Shown here: positions 25,938-34,741 of the stretch, one piece after another
Layout of the letters: every line of letters begins with the position of its first letter
How positions within the stretch are numbered: the first letter of the stretch is position 1
Assembly (NCBI GenBank): GCA_029261925.1
Contig: JAJDAJ010000040.1
Coordinates: forward strand, 1 to 64,000
Length of the DNA: 64,000 nt
Reading direction: 5' to 3'
DNA from: Deltaproteobacteria bacterium
GTDB taxonomy: Bacteria; Myxococcota_A; UBA9160; SZUA-336
Position numbers and translations under genes: made by a program
Notes under the pieces: generated by a model
What the model was told of the DNA's origin: nothing
What the model saw: the letters and a program-made list of their open reading frames with translations, nothing else
Database searches by the model: none

Positions 25938-26911
25938 CGGCCCGACTCCGGCAGCCGGGCGGTCCCCGGCCCGGTCAGCAGTGCCGAGAAGCGACGCCGC
26001 GTGAGCGGGTTCTCGAGCTGCACGAGCTGACCCACGCTGCCCCGCTCCAGCGCCCGGGCCTCGATGTTCACCTCGAGGCCGGAGCCTCCGGCCTCGACGC
26101 GCACGTTCTGGCCCCGGCGCACGACCGGCTCCGCGGCCAGGGCACCCAGCGCGACGACCTGCCCGGCGTCGAGCCGCTCGGAGGTCTCCATGCCGAGCAC
26201 GTCGGTCGCGTCGCGGACCGCGTCGCGCGGCACCCGCGCCAGGTCGCGCCGCTCCACGACCAGGTCGTCGGCCTCGAGGCGCTGTCCCCGACGCACGTCG
26301 CGTGCGATCACGATCACCGGCATGCGCACCGCCACGTCGACGGCCGCGGCGCGGCGCACCGGCTGCAGGTCCGGGACGTCTGGATCGGTCCACTCGAGGT
26401 CGAGCCGCACCGTGCCCAGGAAGTCCTCGCCGTCGCGAAAGCGAACCCGCAGACGCCGCGCGCCGGCGGCGACCGCGAACGATTCGGGCAGTCTCCAGCC
26501 CCCGAGCTCGATCGCCTCGGCCGGCCACGGCATGCGGTGGTGCAGGGCTGCCGCGATGCGTCCCCGCAGCCAGCCGGGCGTGATCTCGCGATGCTCGGTA
26601 CGCACGCGTACCTGCGGCGGCGTCTCCACGTGCAGGCCGGGCGCGACCGCGTGGATCCGGCTGCGCAGGCTGGCCAGGGTCAGGCTGCGCGCATCGCCGG
26701 GCTCCGCGGCGCGTCCGAGCTCGATGCTCGCCACGCGAGAGGCCAGCGTCTCGTCGAGCTCGTACAGCGTGGCGATCTCGCCCACGGTGATCCGTGGGCC
26801 GGTCACGCTCGCCTCCCTGGGGAACGTCACCGTCCCCGGACCGGTCGCGAGAGCCGCTGCGGGAAGCGCCGCGACGAGTGCGAGGAAGCCGTGGATCAGG
26901 AGCGCGCGCAT
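25934..26911 (-). CDS. flgA: flagellar P-ring assembly chaperone FlgA
   Basis: A 325-residue exported protein: signal peptide (LIHGFLALVAALPAAALA), an extended variable middle, and a C-terminal SAF-type domain (VIARDVRRGQRLEADDLVVE, then VRRGQNVRVEAGGSGLEVNI). FlgA helps FlgI assemble into the P ring. It is longer than the E. coli protein (219), as in many deltaproteobacteria. It sits one base after flgG and overlaps flgH. Confidence 0.94.
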   Translation of the reverse strand: MRALLIHGFLALVAALPAAALATGPGTVTFPREASVTGPRITVGEIATLYELDETLASRVASIELGRAAEPGDARSLTLASLRSRIHAVAPGLHVETPPQVRVRTEHREITPGWLRGRIAAALHHRMPWPAEAIELGGWRLPESFAVAAGARRLRVRFRDGEDFLGTVRLDLEWTDPDVPDLQPVRRAAAVDVAVRMPVIVIARDVRRGQRLEADDLVVERRDLARVPRDAVRDATDVLGMETSERLDAGQVVALGALAAEPVVRRGQNVRVEAGGSGLEVNIEARALERGSVGQLVQLENPLTRRRFSALLTGPGTARLPESGR

Positions 26912-26912
26912 C

Positions 26913-27686
26913 TTACCGCTGCGTCACGAAGCGAAGCATGTCGTCGGCCGCGGAGATCACGCGCGTGTTGGCCTCGAAGGCCCGCTGCGCGATGATCAGC
27001 CCGACCAGCTCTTCCGCGATGTTCACGTTGGCCTCCTCGAGCACGCCCTGATTGATCAGGCCGAAGGCCTCCTCGCCGGGGTTCCCGGTCAGGGGCGAGC
27101 CCGACGACTCGGACTCCGCAAAGAGGTTGGCGCCGATCGCCATCAGCCCACCGGGGTTGGGGAAGCGGACGAGCTGGAGCTGGCCGGCCTCGACCTGCGC
27201 CGCGGCACCCGGCTGCTGGTAGCGCACGAAGCCGTCCTGCGTGATGGTGAGGCCGAAGGCATCCTGCGGGATGTTGATCGGCGGATCGAGCAGCAGTCCG
27301 GCCGAGTTCACCAGGTCGCCGTTCACGTTCAGCTTGAGCTGACCGTTGCGGGTGTACGCGATGTCGCCGTTGAGGCGCTGGACCGCCAGGAATCCCTCGC
27401 CGTCGATGGCCACGTCGAGAGGCTGATCGGTCTGCCGGACCGCCCCCGGCCCGAGCACGTGATCGGTCGAGACGATGCGCGTGCCGCGACCGAACTGCAG
27501 CCCGGTGGGTGAGTCGCCCTCGGCCGCGGGGCCGCGGACGTTCTCGTACAGCAGGTCCTCGAACTGCGGGCGCTGGCGCTTGAAGCCGACCGTCCCCACG
27601 TTCGCCAGGTTGTGGGCGATCAGGTCGATGCGCCGCTGCTGGGCCGCCGTACCGGTGACCGCCGTGAACATGGCACCACTGCTCAT
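26913..27686 (-). CDS. flgG: flagellar distal rod protein FlgG
   Basis: A 257-residue rod protein. It starts MSSGAMFTAVTGTAAQQRRI, with the family motif LIAHNLANVGTVGFKRQRP, and ends with the family's C-terminal helix (IIAQRAFEANTRVISAADDM). A QTDQPLDVAIDGEGFLAVQ segment is typical of FlgG/FlgF. The length is close to the E. coli protein (260). Confidence 0.97.
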   Translation of the reverse strand: MSSGAMFTAVTGTAAQQRRIDLIAHNLANVGTVGFKRQRPQFEDLLYENVRGPAAEGDSPTGLQFGRGTRIVSTDHVLGPGAVRQTDQPLDVAIDGEGFLAVQRLNGDIAYTRNGQLKLNVNGDLVNSAGLLLDPPINIPQDAFGLTITQDGFVRYQQPGAAAQVEAGQLQLVRFPNPGGLMAIGANLFAESESSGSPLTGNPGEEAFGLINQGVLEEANVNIAEELVGLIIAQRAFEANTRVISAADDMLRFVTQR

Positions 27687-27721
27687 CTGCTACTCCACTG
27701 CGGGGGCCGCCGATGGCCCAC

Positions 27722-28420
27722 CTAGTTGCCCTGCGACTGGATCAGGCTCTGCGTCAGCTCGTCCTGGATCGTCATTGCGCGCACCGCGGACTCGAACGCC
27801 CGCGACGCCGTGATCAGCGCCACCATCTCGGCCGCGAGGTTGACGTTGGACGTCTCGATGTAGCCGACGGCCAGGCGCGGGTTCTCGGCCTGGGCCGCAC
27901 CCGCGGACTCGGCGGCGCGCACCAGGCTCTCGCCGGCCTTCGACAGTCCGCTCATGTCCTCGAACTCCACGATCCGCAGACGCCCGGCCGGGCTGCCGTC
28001 CACCATGAGCTGCCCGCTGCCGGTGAGCTCCCCGCGCGAGCCGGGCGGCACGCGTAGCGTGCCGTCGCCCTGCACGCGCATGCCGCTGGGCAGCACGAGC
28101 TCGCCCTCCGCGTTGAGGCGGAAGTCGCCGCGGCGGGTGTAGAGCACCTCTCCCTCGGGACCCTCGATGGGGAAGAACCCCGGGCCGTCGATGGCGGCGT
28201 GGATCGAGCTCCCGGTGAGCCGCTGCGCGCCAGGGCTCGGGTCGATGCGCGAGACCTCCGCACCGGCGTAGTGCAGGCGCGCTCCCAGCTCGGTGTCGAA
28301 GACCGTGTTGTCGCGCTGGAAGCCGGTGGTGCTCGCGTTGGCGATGTTGTTCGCGATCACGTCGAGCGCGCGCTGGTTCGCGAGCGCTCCCGAGAACGCG
28401 ACGTAGTCTCCCTCAGGCAT
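27722..28420 (-). CDS. flgF: flagellar proximal rod protein FlgF
   Basis: A 232-residue rod protein: GDYVAFSGALANQRALDVIA, NNIANASTTGFQRDNTVFD, AAIDGPGFFPIEGPEGEVLY and a C-terminal VALITASRAFESAVRAMTIQ helix. The ATG at 28420 gives the expected N-terminus (M..G.YVA.SGAL). It is first in the second flagellar unit and is preceded by a near-perfect sigma-54 site. No clear Shine-Dalgarno sequence is visible, and the predicted transcript would begin only 2 nt upstream (see findings). Confidence 0.94.
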   Translation of the reverse strand: MPEGDYVAFSGALANQRALDVIANNIANASTTGFQRDNTVFDTELGARLHYAGAEVSRIDPSPGAQRLTGSSIHAAIDGPGFFPIEGPEGEVLYTRRGDFRLNAEGELVLPSGMRVQGDGTLRVPPGSRGELTGSGQLMVDGSPAGRLRIVEFEDMSGLSKAGESLVRAAESAGAAQAENPRLAVGYIETSNVNLAAEMVALITASRAFESAVRAMTIQDELTQSLIQSQGN

Positions 28421-28432
28421 GCCGCACGGGAT

Positions 28433-28448
28433 TGCAAGCGCGGTGCCA
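28433..28448 (-). promoter_or_regulatory. sigma-54 -24/-12 promoter upstream of flgF
   Basis: On the minus strand the sequence is TGGCACC-GCGC-TTGCA. It has GG at -25/-24 and GC at -13/-12 with the exact 10-base spacing, matching the consensus TGGCAC(G/C)-N4-TTGC(A/T). It lies between the end of the first flagellar unit and flgF. Counting from the GC places +1 at about 28422. Confidence 0.8.
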
Positions 28449-28468
28449 GCGGGCGTGTCGCCCGCTGG
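28446..28468 (-). terminator. hairpin at the end of the flgB unit, overlapping the flgF promoter
   Basis: CCAGCGGGCG and CGCCCGCTGG are perfect 10-bp arms around a three-base loop, four bases beyond the last stop of the flgB operon (28472). No T-run follows. The arm nearest flgF shares bases with the -24 element of the sigma-54 promoter, so this palindrome could serve as terminator, as a protein-binding site, or both. Confidence 0.5.
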
Positions 28469-28471
28469 GTC

Positions 28472-28750
28472 TCAGTGGAGCGTCACGCCCCGGCGCATGC
28501 CCGGCAGGAACTGCCGCCCCGGCAGGAAACGACCCGCCACGGTGACGTCGATGCGATGCTCGTCGTCGTCGCCCACGCGCGTGCGGGTCGACGGGGTCTC
28601 GGGCTCGTCGCTCGCGTCCGTCTCCGGGTCGGCGGCGTCCTCGTCGTCGTCCACGGGAATCGCGGGGAAGGGCCGCTCCTCGCGGCGCCGCCGCTGTCGC
28701 TCCGGAACACGCGGCGAGATCCGCTCGACGCTGTCGATCAGCTCGATCAT
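28472..28750 (-). CDS. hypothetical flagellar-operon protein, 92 aa
   Basis: A small charged protein beginning MIELIDSVERISPRVPERQ. It has a basic stretch (RRRREERP), an acidic middle (VDDDEDAADPETDASDEPE) and a conserved-looking C-terminus (DVTVAGRFLPGRQFLPGMRR). There is no signal peptide or membrane helix. The start is the ATG overlapping the HDOD gene stop (ATGA), which supports real translation. It is the last gene of the flgB unit. I do not recognise a family; position suggests a role with the HDOD protein or in flagellar control, but that is only inference. Confidence 0.6.
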   Translation of the reverse strand: MIELIDSVERISPRVPERQRRRREERPFPAIPVDDDEDAADPETDASDEPETPSTRTRVGDDDEHRIDVTVAGRFLPGRQFLPGMRRGVTLH

Positions 28751-29586
28751 GACAGGACTCCCTTCTCCTCCTCGTACGCCTCTCCGAAGCGTTCGACGAG
28801 CGTGGCGGGATCCGATTCGATGCCCAGGATCCGGGCGCCGTCGCAGTCCAGGATCTCCAGGTCCTCCTGCGGGCTCCTGCGCCCCAGGCCCCGGAGCAGG
28901 CACATCCGGTCGGCGACCTGCAGCAGGGCGGCAAGTGGCTGCTCGCCCTGCTCGCCGGCCGCGGAGGCCGGGTCGTGATGCGCCCCGATCGCGAGCGCCA
29001 GCCGCGCCGGGATCTTCCAGCGGGTGAGCACGAGCGAGCCGAGCTCCGCGTGATCGAAGCCGAAGACGTCGCGCTCGGCCTCGACCGGGTTCGCGCCGTC
29101 GCTGTAGACGCGCTTGAGCACGCCCTGGAACTGCTTCTCCGCCTGCGAGTGCATCACGAGCTTGCCCACGTCGTGCAGCAGGCCGGCCAGGAAGATCTCC
29201 TCGCGGTTCATGCCGCCCACCTCCTCGGCCAGCGTGCTGGCTGCGGCGGCGGCCGCCACCGCGTGCTCCCAGAGCAGGCGCTCGGCGAGCCCGAAGCGGG
29301 CGAAGACCTCCTTCATGGAGGCGGCCACGACCATGGAGCGCAGCGTGGAGTAGCCGAGCAGCACGATGGCCTGCTGGAGCGTCTCGACCTCCCGGGGCGT
29401 GGCATAGAAGGAGGAGTTGGCGATCTTGAGCACGCGAACCGCGAGTGAGGCATCGCGGGCGATCAGCTCGGCGATGCTCGACAGGTCGGTGTCCGGGTCC
29501 TCGGCCATCCGCATCACCTCGGTGGCCACGGGCGGCATGATCGGGAGCTCCTTGGCGTCCTCGATGAACGCAGCGGGATCGGACAT
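28747..29586 (-). CDS. HDOD domain signalling protein
   Basis: A 279-residue HDOD protein: KELPIMPPVATEVMRMAED at the N-terminus, SLAVRVLKIANSSFYATPRE, LQQAIVLLGYSTLRSMVVAA and FLAGLLHDVGKLVMH, the full HDOD signature over residues 10-210. HDOD domains are related to HD phosphohydrolases but usually lack activity and act as signalling or scaffolding modules, some in flagellar or chemotaxis control. It lies 12 bases after flhF, the place often taken by flhG (fleN). It has no attached output domain. Confidence 0.92.
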   Translation of the reverse strand: MSDPAAFIEDAKELPIMPPVATEVMRMAEDPDTDLSSIAELIARDASLAVRVLKIANSSFYATPREVETLQQAIVLLGYSTLRSMVVAASMKEVFARFGLAERLLWEHAVAAAAAASTLAEEVGGMNREEIFLAGLLHDVGKLVMHSQAEKQFQGVLKRVYSDGANPVEAERDVFGFDHAELGSLVLTRWKIPARLALAIGAHHDPASAAGEQGEQPLAALLQVADRMCLLRGLGRRSPQEDLEILDCDGARILGIESDPATLVERFGEAYEEEKGVLS

Positions 29587-29598
29587 CGTCGCCTTACC

Positions 29599-30834
29599 TC
29601 ATCCGTGAAGGACCTTCCGCAGGATCCCGGGCACGTCGATCGATTCGAGGTGCTCGGGCACGGACTGCCCGGTGGTCACGCAGGCGATCGGGCGCCCGCT
29701 GCGTACCACGTTGTTGAAGAGCTCGCCGTGGGTCCGTGTCTCGTCCAGGCGCGTCATCACCAGGCGCGACCAGGCGAGGTCGGCGTGTGCGTCGAGGATC
29801 TCCCGCGAGTCCGTGGCGCGCGCGGTCGCCGAGCAGACCAGCAGGATCTCGCGGTCGTCCACCGCCGAGACCAGGCCCTGGAGGGCACGCATGGATGCGG
29901 CGTCTCGGTGATTGCGGCCGGCGGTGTCCACGAAGATCTGATCGCGGGCCGCGTTGCGCTCGATGGTCCGCCGCAGGTCCTCGGGGCCGATGGCCACCTC
30001 GACCGGCACCGAGATCAGCTCGCCGAAGCGCACCATCTGCTCGACCGCCGCCACGCGGTGCACGTCGGTGGTGACGATCAGGGCGTCGCCCCCGTCACGC
30101 TGCGAGCGCGCCGCCAGCTTGGCGATCGTCGTGGTCTTGCCCACGCCCGTCGGCCCGACGAAGATCTGCACCGGACTCGGCGCCGCGCCCCGCGCGGCTC
30201 GCGACAGGTCGGCGCGCATCTCCGCGGCCAGGTTGAGCTTGAGGCGGTCCAGGTCGGCGAGCGCGCCGGTCTCGACGCGTGCGACCACGCGCTGCACCAG
30301 CGAGCGCGCCAGCGGCTCGTCGATGCCCCGGGCCAGAAGGAAGTAGTACAGGCGCTGCGCCGCGGCACCCTCGGCGTCGGCGCCGAAGCCCGCCTGGCCG
30401 ACGAGCGACGAGAGGATCGTGCGGATCTGCACGATGTCCGAGCGCAGATCCTCCGTCGAGGTGTCGCTCCCTACGGGGGCCTGTACGGCCTCGCGCAGGG
30501 CGCGCACCTCGTCGAGGACGGGATCGACCGCCTGCTTCACGGCCCAGATGTCGTGGTATGCCCCGGTGCCGCGGCCTCCCCGCGAGCCGCCGCCGCGGGG
30601 TCCCGCCGGCGCCGCCGCGGTCGGTGCGACTCCGCGGGCCTCCGGCGTCTGCGCGGGAGCGCCCGATTCCGTGGCGGCGGTGATCTCGAGCACGCGGCGC
30701 CCCAGCAGGCCGAAGAGCCCGCCGTCGCGCCGCACGGAGCGGCTCGACACGATCACCGCCCTCGGGCCCAGCTCGTCCTTGACGAGCTGGAGCGCCTGCT
30801 TCATGTCGACCGCTTCGAACGTCTTGACCTGCAT
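29599..30834 (-). CDS. flhF: flagellar SRP-like GTPase FlhF
   Basis: A 411-residue SRP-type GTPase that sets flagellar position and number at the pole. The N-terminal B domain (MQVKTFEAVDMKQALQLVKD, LGPRAVIVSSRSV) is followed by a Gly/Ala/Arg-rich linker, then the NG domain with the P-loop FVGPTGVGKTTT at residues 226-236, FVDTAGRNHRD, and LVMTRLDETRTHGELFN. It lies 10 bases downstream of flhA. Confidence 0.96.
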   Translation of the reverse strand: MQVKTFEAVDMKQALQLVKDELGPRAVIVSSRSVRRDGGLFGLLGRRVLEITAATESGAPAQTPEARGVAPTAAAPAGPRGGGSRGGRGTGAYHDIWAVKQAVDPVLDEVRALREAVQAPVGSDTSTEDLRSDIVQIRTILSSLVGQAGFGADAEGAAAQRLYYFLLARGIDEPLARSLVQRVVARVETGALADLDRLKLNLAAEMRADLSRAARGAAPSPVQIFVGPTGVGKTTTIAKLAARSQRDGGDALIVTTDVHRVAAVEQMVRFGELISVPVEVAIGPEDLRRTIERNAARDQIFVDTAGRNHRDAASMRALQGLVSAVDDREILLVCSATARATDSREILDAHADLAWSRLVMTRLDETRTHGELFNNVVRSGRPIACVTTGQSVPEHLESIDVPGILRKVLHG

Positions 30835-30844
30835 CCCGATGGCC

Positions 30845-32926
30845 TCACCCGCTTGCCGCGCCCAGCTGCACGGTGCCGATCGACTCCACCTGTGTGGTCG
30901 AGCTCAGCTCGTTCGCCGACACCACCGGGCATCGCGGCAGGAAGCGCTCTGTCATCTTTCGAACGTGGGGGCGAATGTCGGGGGAGCAGAGAATCGTCGG
31001 GTCGGGGTGGAGCACGCTCACCTTGTCGATGGTCTCCCTGAACGCCGACACGATGCGCGCGATCGTCGCCGCATCGAGGGTGATGAGACTACCGTGCTCG
31101 CTGCGCTGGATCGAGTTCGAGATCGTCTGCTCGAGATCCGGTGAGAGCACCAGGACACTCATCCTGCCATCGGGCGCCACCTGCGCCGAGATCTGTGCGG
31201 CCAGGCGCTCCCGAACCAGCTCGGTCAGCAGCTCGGGATCCAGGGTCTTGGGTGCGTAGTCGCCCAGCGCCTCGAGGATCGTCGGCAGGTCGCGCACGGG
31301 CACGTTCTCGCGCAGCAGGTTCTGCAGCACCTTCTGCACGCCGCCCAGCGGCAGCGGATCGGGAACGACCTCGGAGACCAGCTTCGGCATCGTCTGCGAC
31401 ACGGAGTCGAGCATCTCCTGGACCGACTGGCGGCCGAGCAGATCGCTCGCGTGGCTGCGGATGAGCTCGGTCAGGTGCGTGACGATCACCGACGGCGGAT
31501 CCACCACCGTGTAGCCGGCGACCTGTGCGGTGTCCTTCTGGTCGGGCTCGATCCAGTACGCCGGCAGTCCGAACGTGGGGTCGCGCGTCTCGATACCCGG
31601 CAGGCCCGCGCCTCCCCCCGGCGGGGCGATCGCCAGCAGGCGTTCGGTGAAGATCTGACCGCGTCCGGCGGAGACGCCGCGCACCAGCAGGTCGTAGCCG
31701 TCGGACTGCAGGCGAAGGTTGTCACGGATGTGCACCAGCGGCACGGGGAAGCCCATGGTCGTGGTGAACTCGCGCCGCAGCGTGCGGATCCGGTCGAGGA
31801 GCTCGCCTCCGCGGTCGGGGTCCACCAGCTCGATGAGCCCGTAGCCGACCTGGAGCTCCAGGGGGTCGGGCGGCTGCAGCAGGTCGACGGGCCGCTCCGG
31901 GGCGCGCTCCTCCTGCGGCTCCTCGGAGCCAGCCTGCGGCTCCGCGCGCAATGCCAGCTGCCGCTGCCAGGCGCCCAGGCCCAGTCCCAGCGAGAGCAGG
32001 CCGAACGAGAGGTTGGGGAGTCCGGGCACCAGCGCCAGCATGCCCAGCACCGCCGACGCGACCCAGAGCGGCGTCGGTCGGCTCCAGAGCTGCGAGCGCA
32101 GCTCGGCCGAGAGATCGTCCTGGCCGCCGGCCCGCGTCACGACCACGCCGGCCCCGACCGAGATCAGCAGGGAGGGCACCGCGCTGATCAGGCCGTCGCC
32201 GACGGTCAGGATGGTGTACGTGTCGCCCGCCTCGGCCAGGCTCATGCCGTTCTGGCTCATGCCGATCACGAGCCCGCCGAGGATGTTCACCGCCGTGATC
32301 AGCAGTCCTGCGATCGCGTCGCCGCGTACGAACTTGCTCGCACCGTCCATGGCGCCGTAGAAGTCGGCCTCGGCCTGGAGCTCGCTGCGTCGCCGACGCC
32401 CCTCGGCCTCCTCGATGGTGCCGTTGTTCAGATCGGCGTCGATCGCCATCTGCTTGCCGGGCATGGCGTCGAGGGTGAAGCGCGCGGCCACCTCCGCGAT
32501 GCGCCCGGCGCCCTTGGTGATCACGACGAAGTTGATGATCACGAAGAGCAGGAAGATCACGATACCGACGACGAAGTTGCCGCCGACGACGAAGTCGCCG
32601 AACGCCTCGATCACGCTGCCCGCGGCGCGCGTGCCCCGGTCTCCGTTGAGCAGGATCAGCCGCGTGGACGCGATGTTCAGCGAGAGCCGGAACAGGGTGA
32701 CCAGCAGGAGCAGGGTCGGGAAGGACGAGATCTCGAGCGGCCGCCGGATGTAGATCGATACCAGCAGGATGAGCAGGGCGATCGAGAGGTTGAGCGTGAG
32801 GCCCACGTCGAGCACGAACGGCGGCAGGCGCACCAGCAGGATGCCGAGCACGCCGACCACGCCCACGCCGATCGCGATCTGGCCGCGAATGTCCGGCTGC
32901 GATTCGCTGGCGGTGGTCGCTACCAC
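30845..32926 (-). CDS. flhA: flagellar export gate protein FlhA
   Basis: A 693-residue export-gate protein. The N-terminal part has eight predicted membrane helices and the FHIPEP-type region (SSFPTLLLLVTLFRLSLNIA, DAMPGKQMAIDADLNNGTI). The large cytoplasmic C-terminal domain includes DPLELQVGYGLIELVDPDRG and a SELSSTTQVE-like end. Translation starts at GTG 32926, overlapping the 3' end of flhB by seven bases. It is a core component of the type III export machinery. Confidence 0.97.
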   Translation of the reverse strand: MVATTASESQPDIRGQIAIGVGVVGVLGILLVRLPPFVLDVGLTLNLSIALLILLVSIYIRRPLEISSFPTLLLLVTLFRLSLNIASTRLILLNGDRGTRAAGSVIEAFGDFVVGGNFVVGIVIFLLFVIINFVVITKGAGRIAEVAARFTLDAMPGKQMAIDADLNNGTIEEAEGRRRRSELQAEADFYGAMDGASKFVRGDAIAGLLITAVNILGGLVIGMSQNGMSLAEAGDTYTILTVGDGLISAVPSLLISVGAGVVVTRAGGQDDLSAELRSQLWSRPTPLWVASAVLGMLALVPGLPNLSFGLLSLGLGLGAWQRQLALRAEPQAGSEEPQEERAPERPVDLLQPPDPLELQVGYGLIELVDPDRGGELLDRIRTLRREFTTTMGFPVPLVHIRDNLRLQSDGYDLLVRGVSAGRGQIFTERLLAIAPPGGGAGLPGIETRDPTFGLPAYWIEPDQKDTAQVAGYTVVDPPSVIVTHLTELIRSHASDLLGRQSVQEMLDSVSQTMPKLVSEVVPDPLPLGGVQKVLQNLLRENVPVRDLPTILEALGDYAPKTLDPELLTELVRERLAAQISAQVAPDGRMSVLVLSPDLEQTISNSIQRSEHGSLITLDAATIARIVSAFRETIDKVSVLHPDPTILCSPDIRPHVRKMTERFLPRCPVVSANELSSTTQVESIGTVQLGAASG

Positions 32927-33987
32927 GCCCTACCTCGCGCTCGATCGAGCCGGTACACGTAGGCCAGGACCTCGGCCACCGCCTGGAAGAGCTGCTCGGG
33001 GACCGACTGACCCACCTTCACGCTGCGGTACAGCGCCCGCGCGAGCGGCCGGTTCTCGACGATCGGGACGCCCGACTCGCGGGCGATCTCGCGGATCCGC
33101 AGCGCGACGAAGCCGGCGCCCTTGGCGAGGACGCGGGGCGCCGCCATCTCCGCCCGCTCGTACTTCAGCGCGATGCTGATGTGCTCGGGGTTGGTGACCA
33201 CGACGTCGGCCTGCGGGACCTCGCCCATCATCCGCTTGAGGCCCCGCTCGAACATCAGGCCGGCGATCTTTCCGCGCACCTGCGGGTCGCCCTGGCTCTG
33301 CTTCATCTCGTCCTTGACCTCGGAGCGGGACATCTTGAGCTGCTTCTCGTTCTGGTAGTGCTTCCAGGCGTAGTCGATGGCGGCCACCGCGATCATCGCG
33401 ATGGTTCCGGCGAGAAGTGCCCGCAGGGCCATCGAGAGCTGGAAGCCGCCGCTGCGGAAGAGCGGCAGGTGCGGGAGCCCCAGGTACTCCTCGATGTTCC
33501 CGGAGACCGCGAACCAGATCGCGCCGACGGCGATCGCGATCTTCAGCAGCGACTTCACCAGCTCGATCGGGGCGTCCTTCTTGATCACGCGGCTGAACCC
33601 CTTGATGGGGTTGAGCTTCGAGAACTTCGGGCGCGCCTTGCGGATCGTCAGCGCGCCGCGCGTCTGGGCGAGGCCGGCGATCACGCCGGCGACCGCGGCA
33701 GCGGTCAGCACCGGGACCATCACCGGTGCCGCGGCGCTCGCCGCCTCCTTGAGCAGCGACACGGCGCTTCCCAGGTCGATGTCGCTGCGCGGTGCCCAGA
33801 GGCGCGAGATCACCAGTCGTGCGTGCTGCGCGAGCCCGGGGCCGATCCACATCAGCACCAGCGTCACCGCCATCAGGTTCACGGTGGTGCTCACGTCGAC
33901 GCTGATCGCGATCTGGCCCTCTCGCTGCGCCTCGCGTCTGCGCTTCGGTGTCGGTTGCTCTGTTCTCTCGACGTCCTGCTCGGCCAC
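32920..33987 (-). CDS. flhB: flagellar export switch protein FlhB
   Basis: A 355-residue export-gate protein: the N-terminus AEQDVERTEQPTPKRRREA is the family's start, four membrane helices follow, and then comes the cytoplasmic autocleavage domain. The cleavage site reads NPEH (residues 266-269, in VVTNPEHISIALKY) instead of the usual NPTH. The catalytic Asn-Pro pair is intact. The C-terminus (PLARALYRSVKVGQSVPEQL) is normal. FlhB switches export from rod/hook to filament substrates. Confidence 0.96.
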   Translation of the reverse strand: MAEQDVERTEQPTPKRRREAQREGQIAISVDVSTTVNLMAVTLVLMWIGPGLAQHARLVISRLWAPRSDIDLGSAVSLLKEAASAAAPVMVPVLTAAAVAGVIAGLAQTRGALTIRKARPKFSKLNPIKGFSRVIKKDAPIELVKSLLKIAIAVGAIWFAVSGNIEEYLGLPHLPLFRSGGFQLSMALRALLAGTIAMIAVAAIDYAWKHYQNEKQLKMSRSEVKDEMKQSQGDPQVRGKIAGLMFERGLKRMMGEVPQADVVVTNPEHISIALKYERAEMAAPRVLAKGAGFVALRIREIARESGVPIVENRPLARALYRSVKVGQSVPEQLFQAVAEVLAYVYRLDRARGRAW

Positions 33988-33990
33988 GGC

Positions 33991-34731
33991 CTAGCCCCCG
34001 ATCAGGTCGAGGACGCCCTCGCGGAGCGTCTCGTAGCTGGTGACGAAGGCCTCGACCGTGCCGGGAATGGCCAGCATGAGCGCGACCAGACCCGTCGCCG
34101 AGGTCAGCGGGAAGCCGACGTTGAAGATCGAGAGCTGCGGGTTCACGCGGTTCAGGAAGCCCAGGATCACGTTCACCAGCAGCATCACGCCCGTGACGGG
34201 CGCTGCGACTCGCGCGCCCAGCGTCCAGACCGCACCGCCGAAGTCGGAGACGACGGAGGCCAGCACGTCGGCGCGCAGGGGCGTGCCGATCGGCAGGGTC
34301 TCGTAGCTGGCTGCCACCCCGCGGATCAGCATGTGGTGCCCGTCCACGAGCAGGAACAGGACCGTCACCAGGTTCAGGTGCAGCGTGCCGATCAGCGCGC
34401 TCTGCGCGTTGGTGCTCGGATCGAACTGGTTGGCCATGGCCATGCCCATCTGGAAGCCCATGATCGTGCCCGCGATCTGGAAGGCCGTGAGCAGCAGGCG
34501 CGCGATCAGCCCGATGGCGAAGCCGATCATGAACTCGCCGAGCATCGCGGCGACGAGCACGTCGGGGCCGGTGGGCAGCGGAGCCGTGCTGGCGAGCGGG
34601 AGCAGCGCGGCCGAGAGCACCGCGGTGACCAGGACCCGGTAGCGGACCGGGATCGAGGTCAGCGAGAACACCGGGGCCCCCGCGAACAGACCCGCGACGC
34701 GCGCCATGACCAGCCAGAACAGGACGTTCAC
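33991..34731 (-). CDS. fliR: flagellar export protein FliR
   Basis: A 246-residue, six-helix membrane protein of the export gate. Family motifs include MARVAGLFAGAPVFSLTSIP, GFAIGLIARLLLTAFQIAGT and QMGMAMANQFDP. The start is GTG 34731. It lies between fliQ (10 bases upstream) and flhB (three bases downstream), the standard order. Confidence 0.95.
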   Translation of the reverse strand: MNVLFWLVMARVAGLFAGAPVFSLTSIPVRYRVLVTAVLSAALLPLASTAPLPTGPDVLVAAMLGEFMIGFAIGLIARLLLTAFQIAGTIMGFQMGMAMANQFDPSTNAQSALIGTLHLNLVTVLFLLVDGHHMLIRGVAASYETLPIGTPLRADVLASVVSDFGGAVWTLGARVAAPVTGVMLLVNVILGFLNRVNPQLSIFNVGFPLTSATGLVALMLAIPGTVEAFVTSYETLREGVLDLIGG

Positions 34732-34741
34732 GGTCTCGTCC

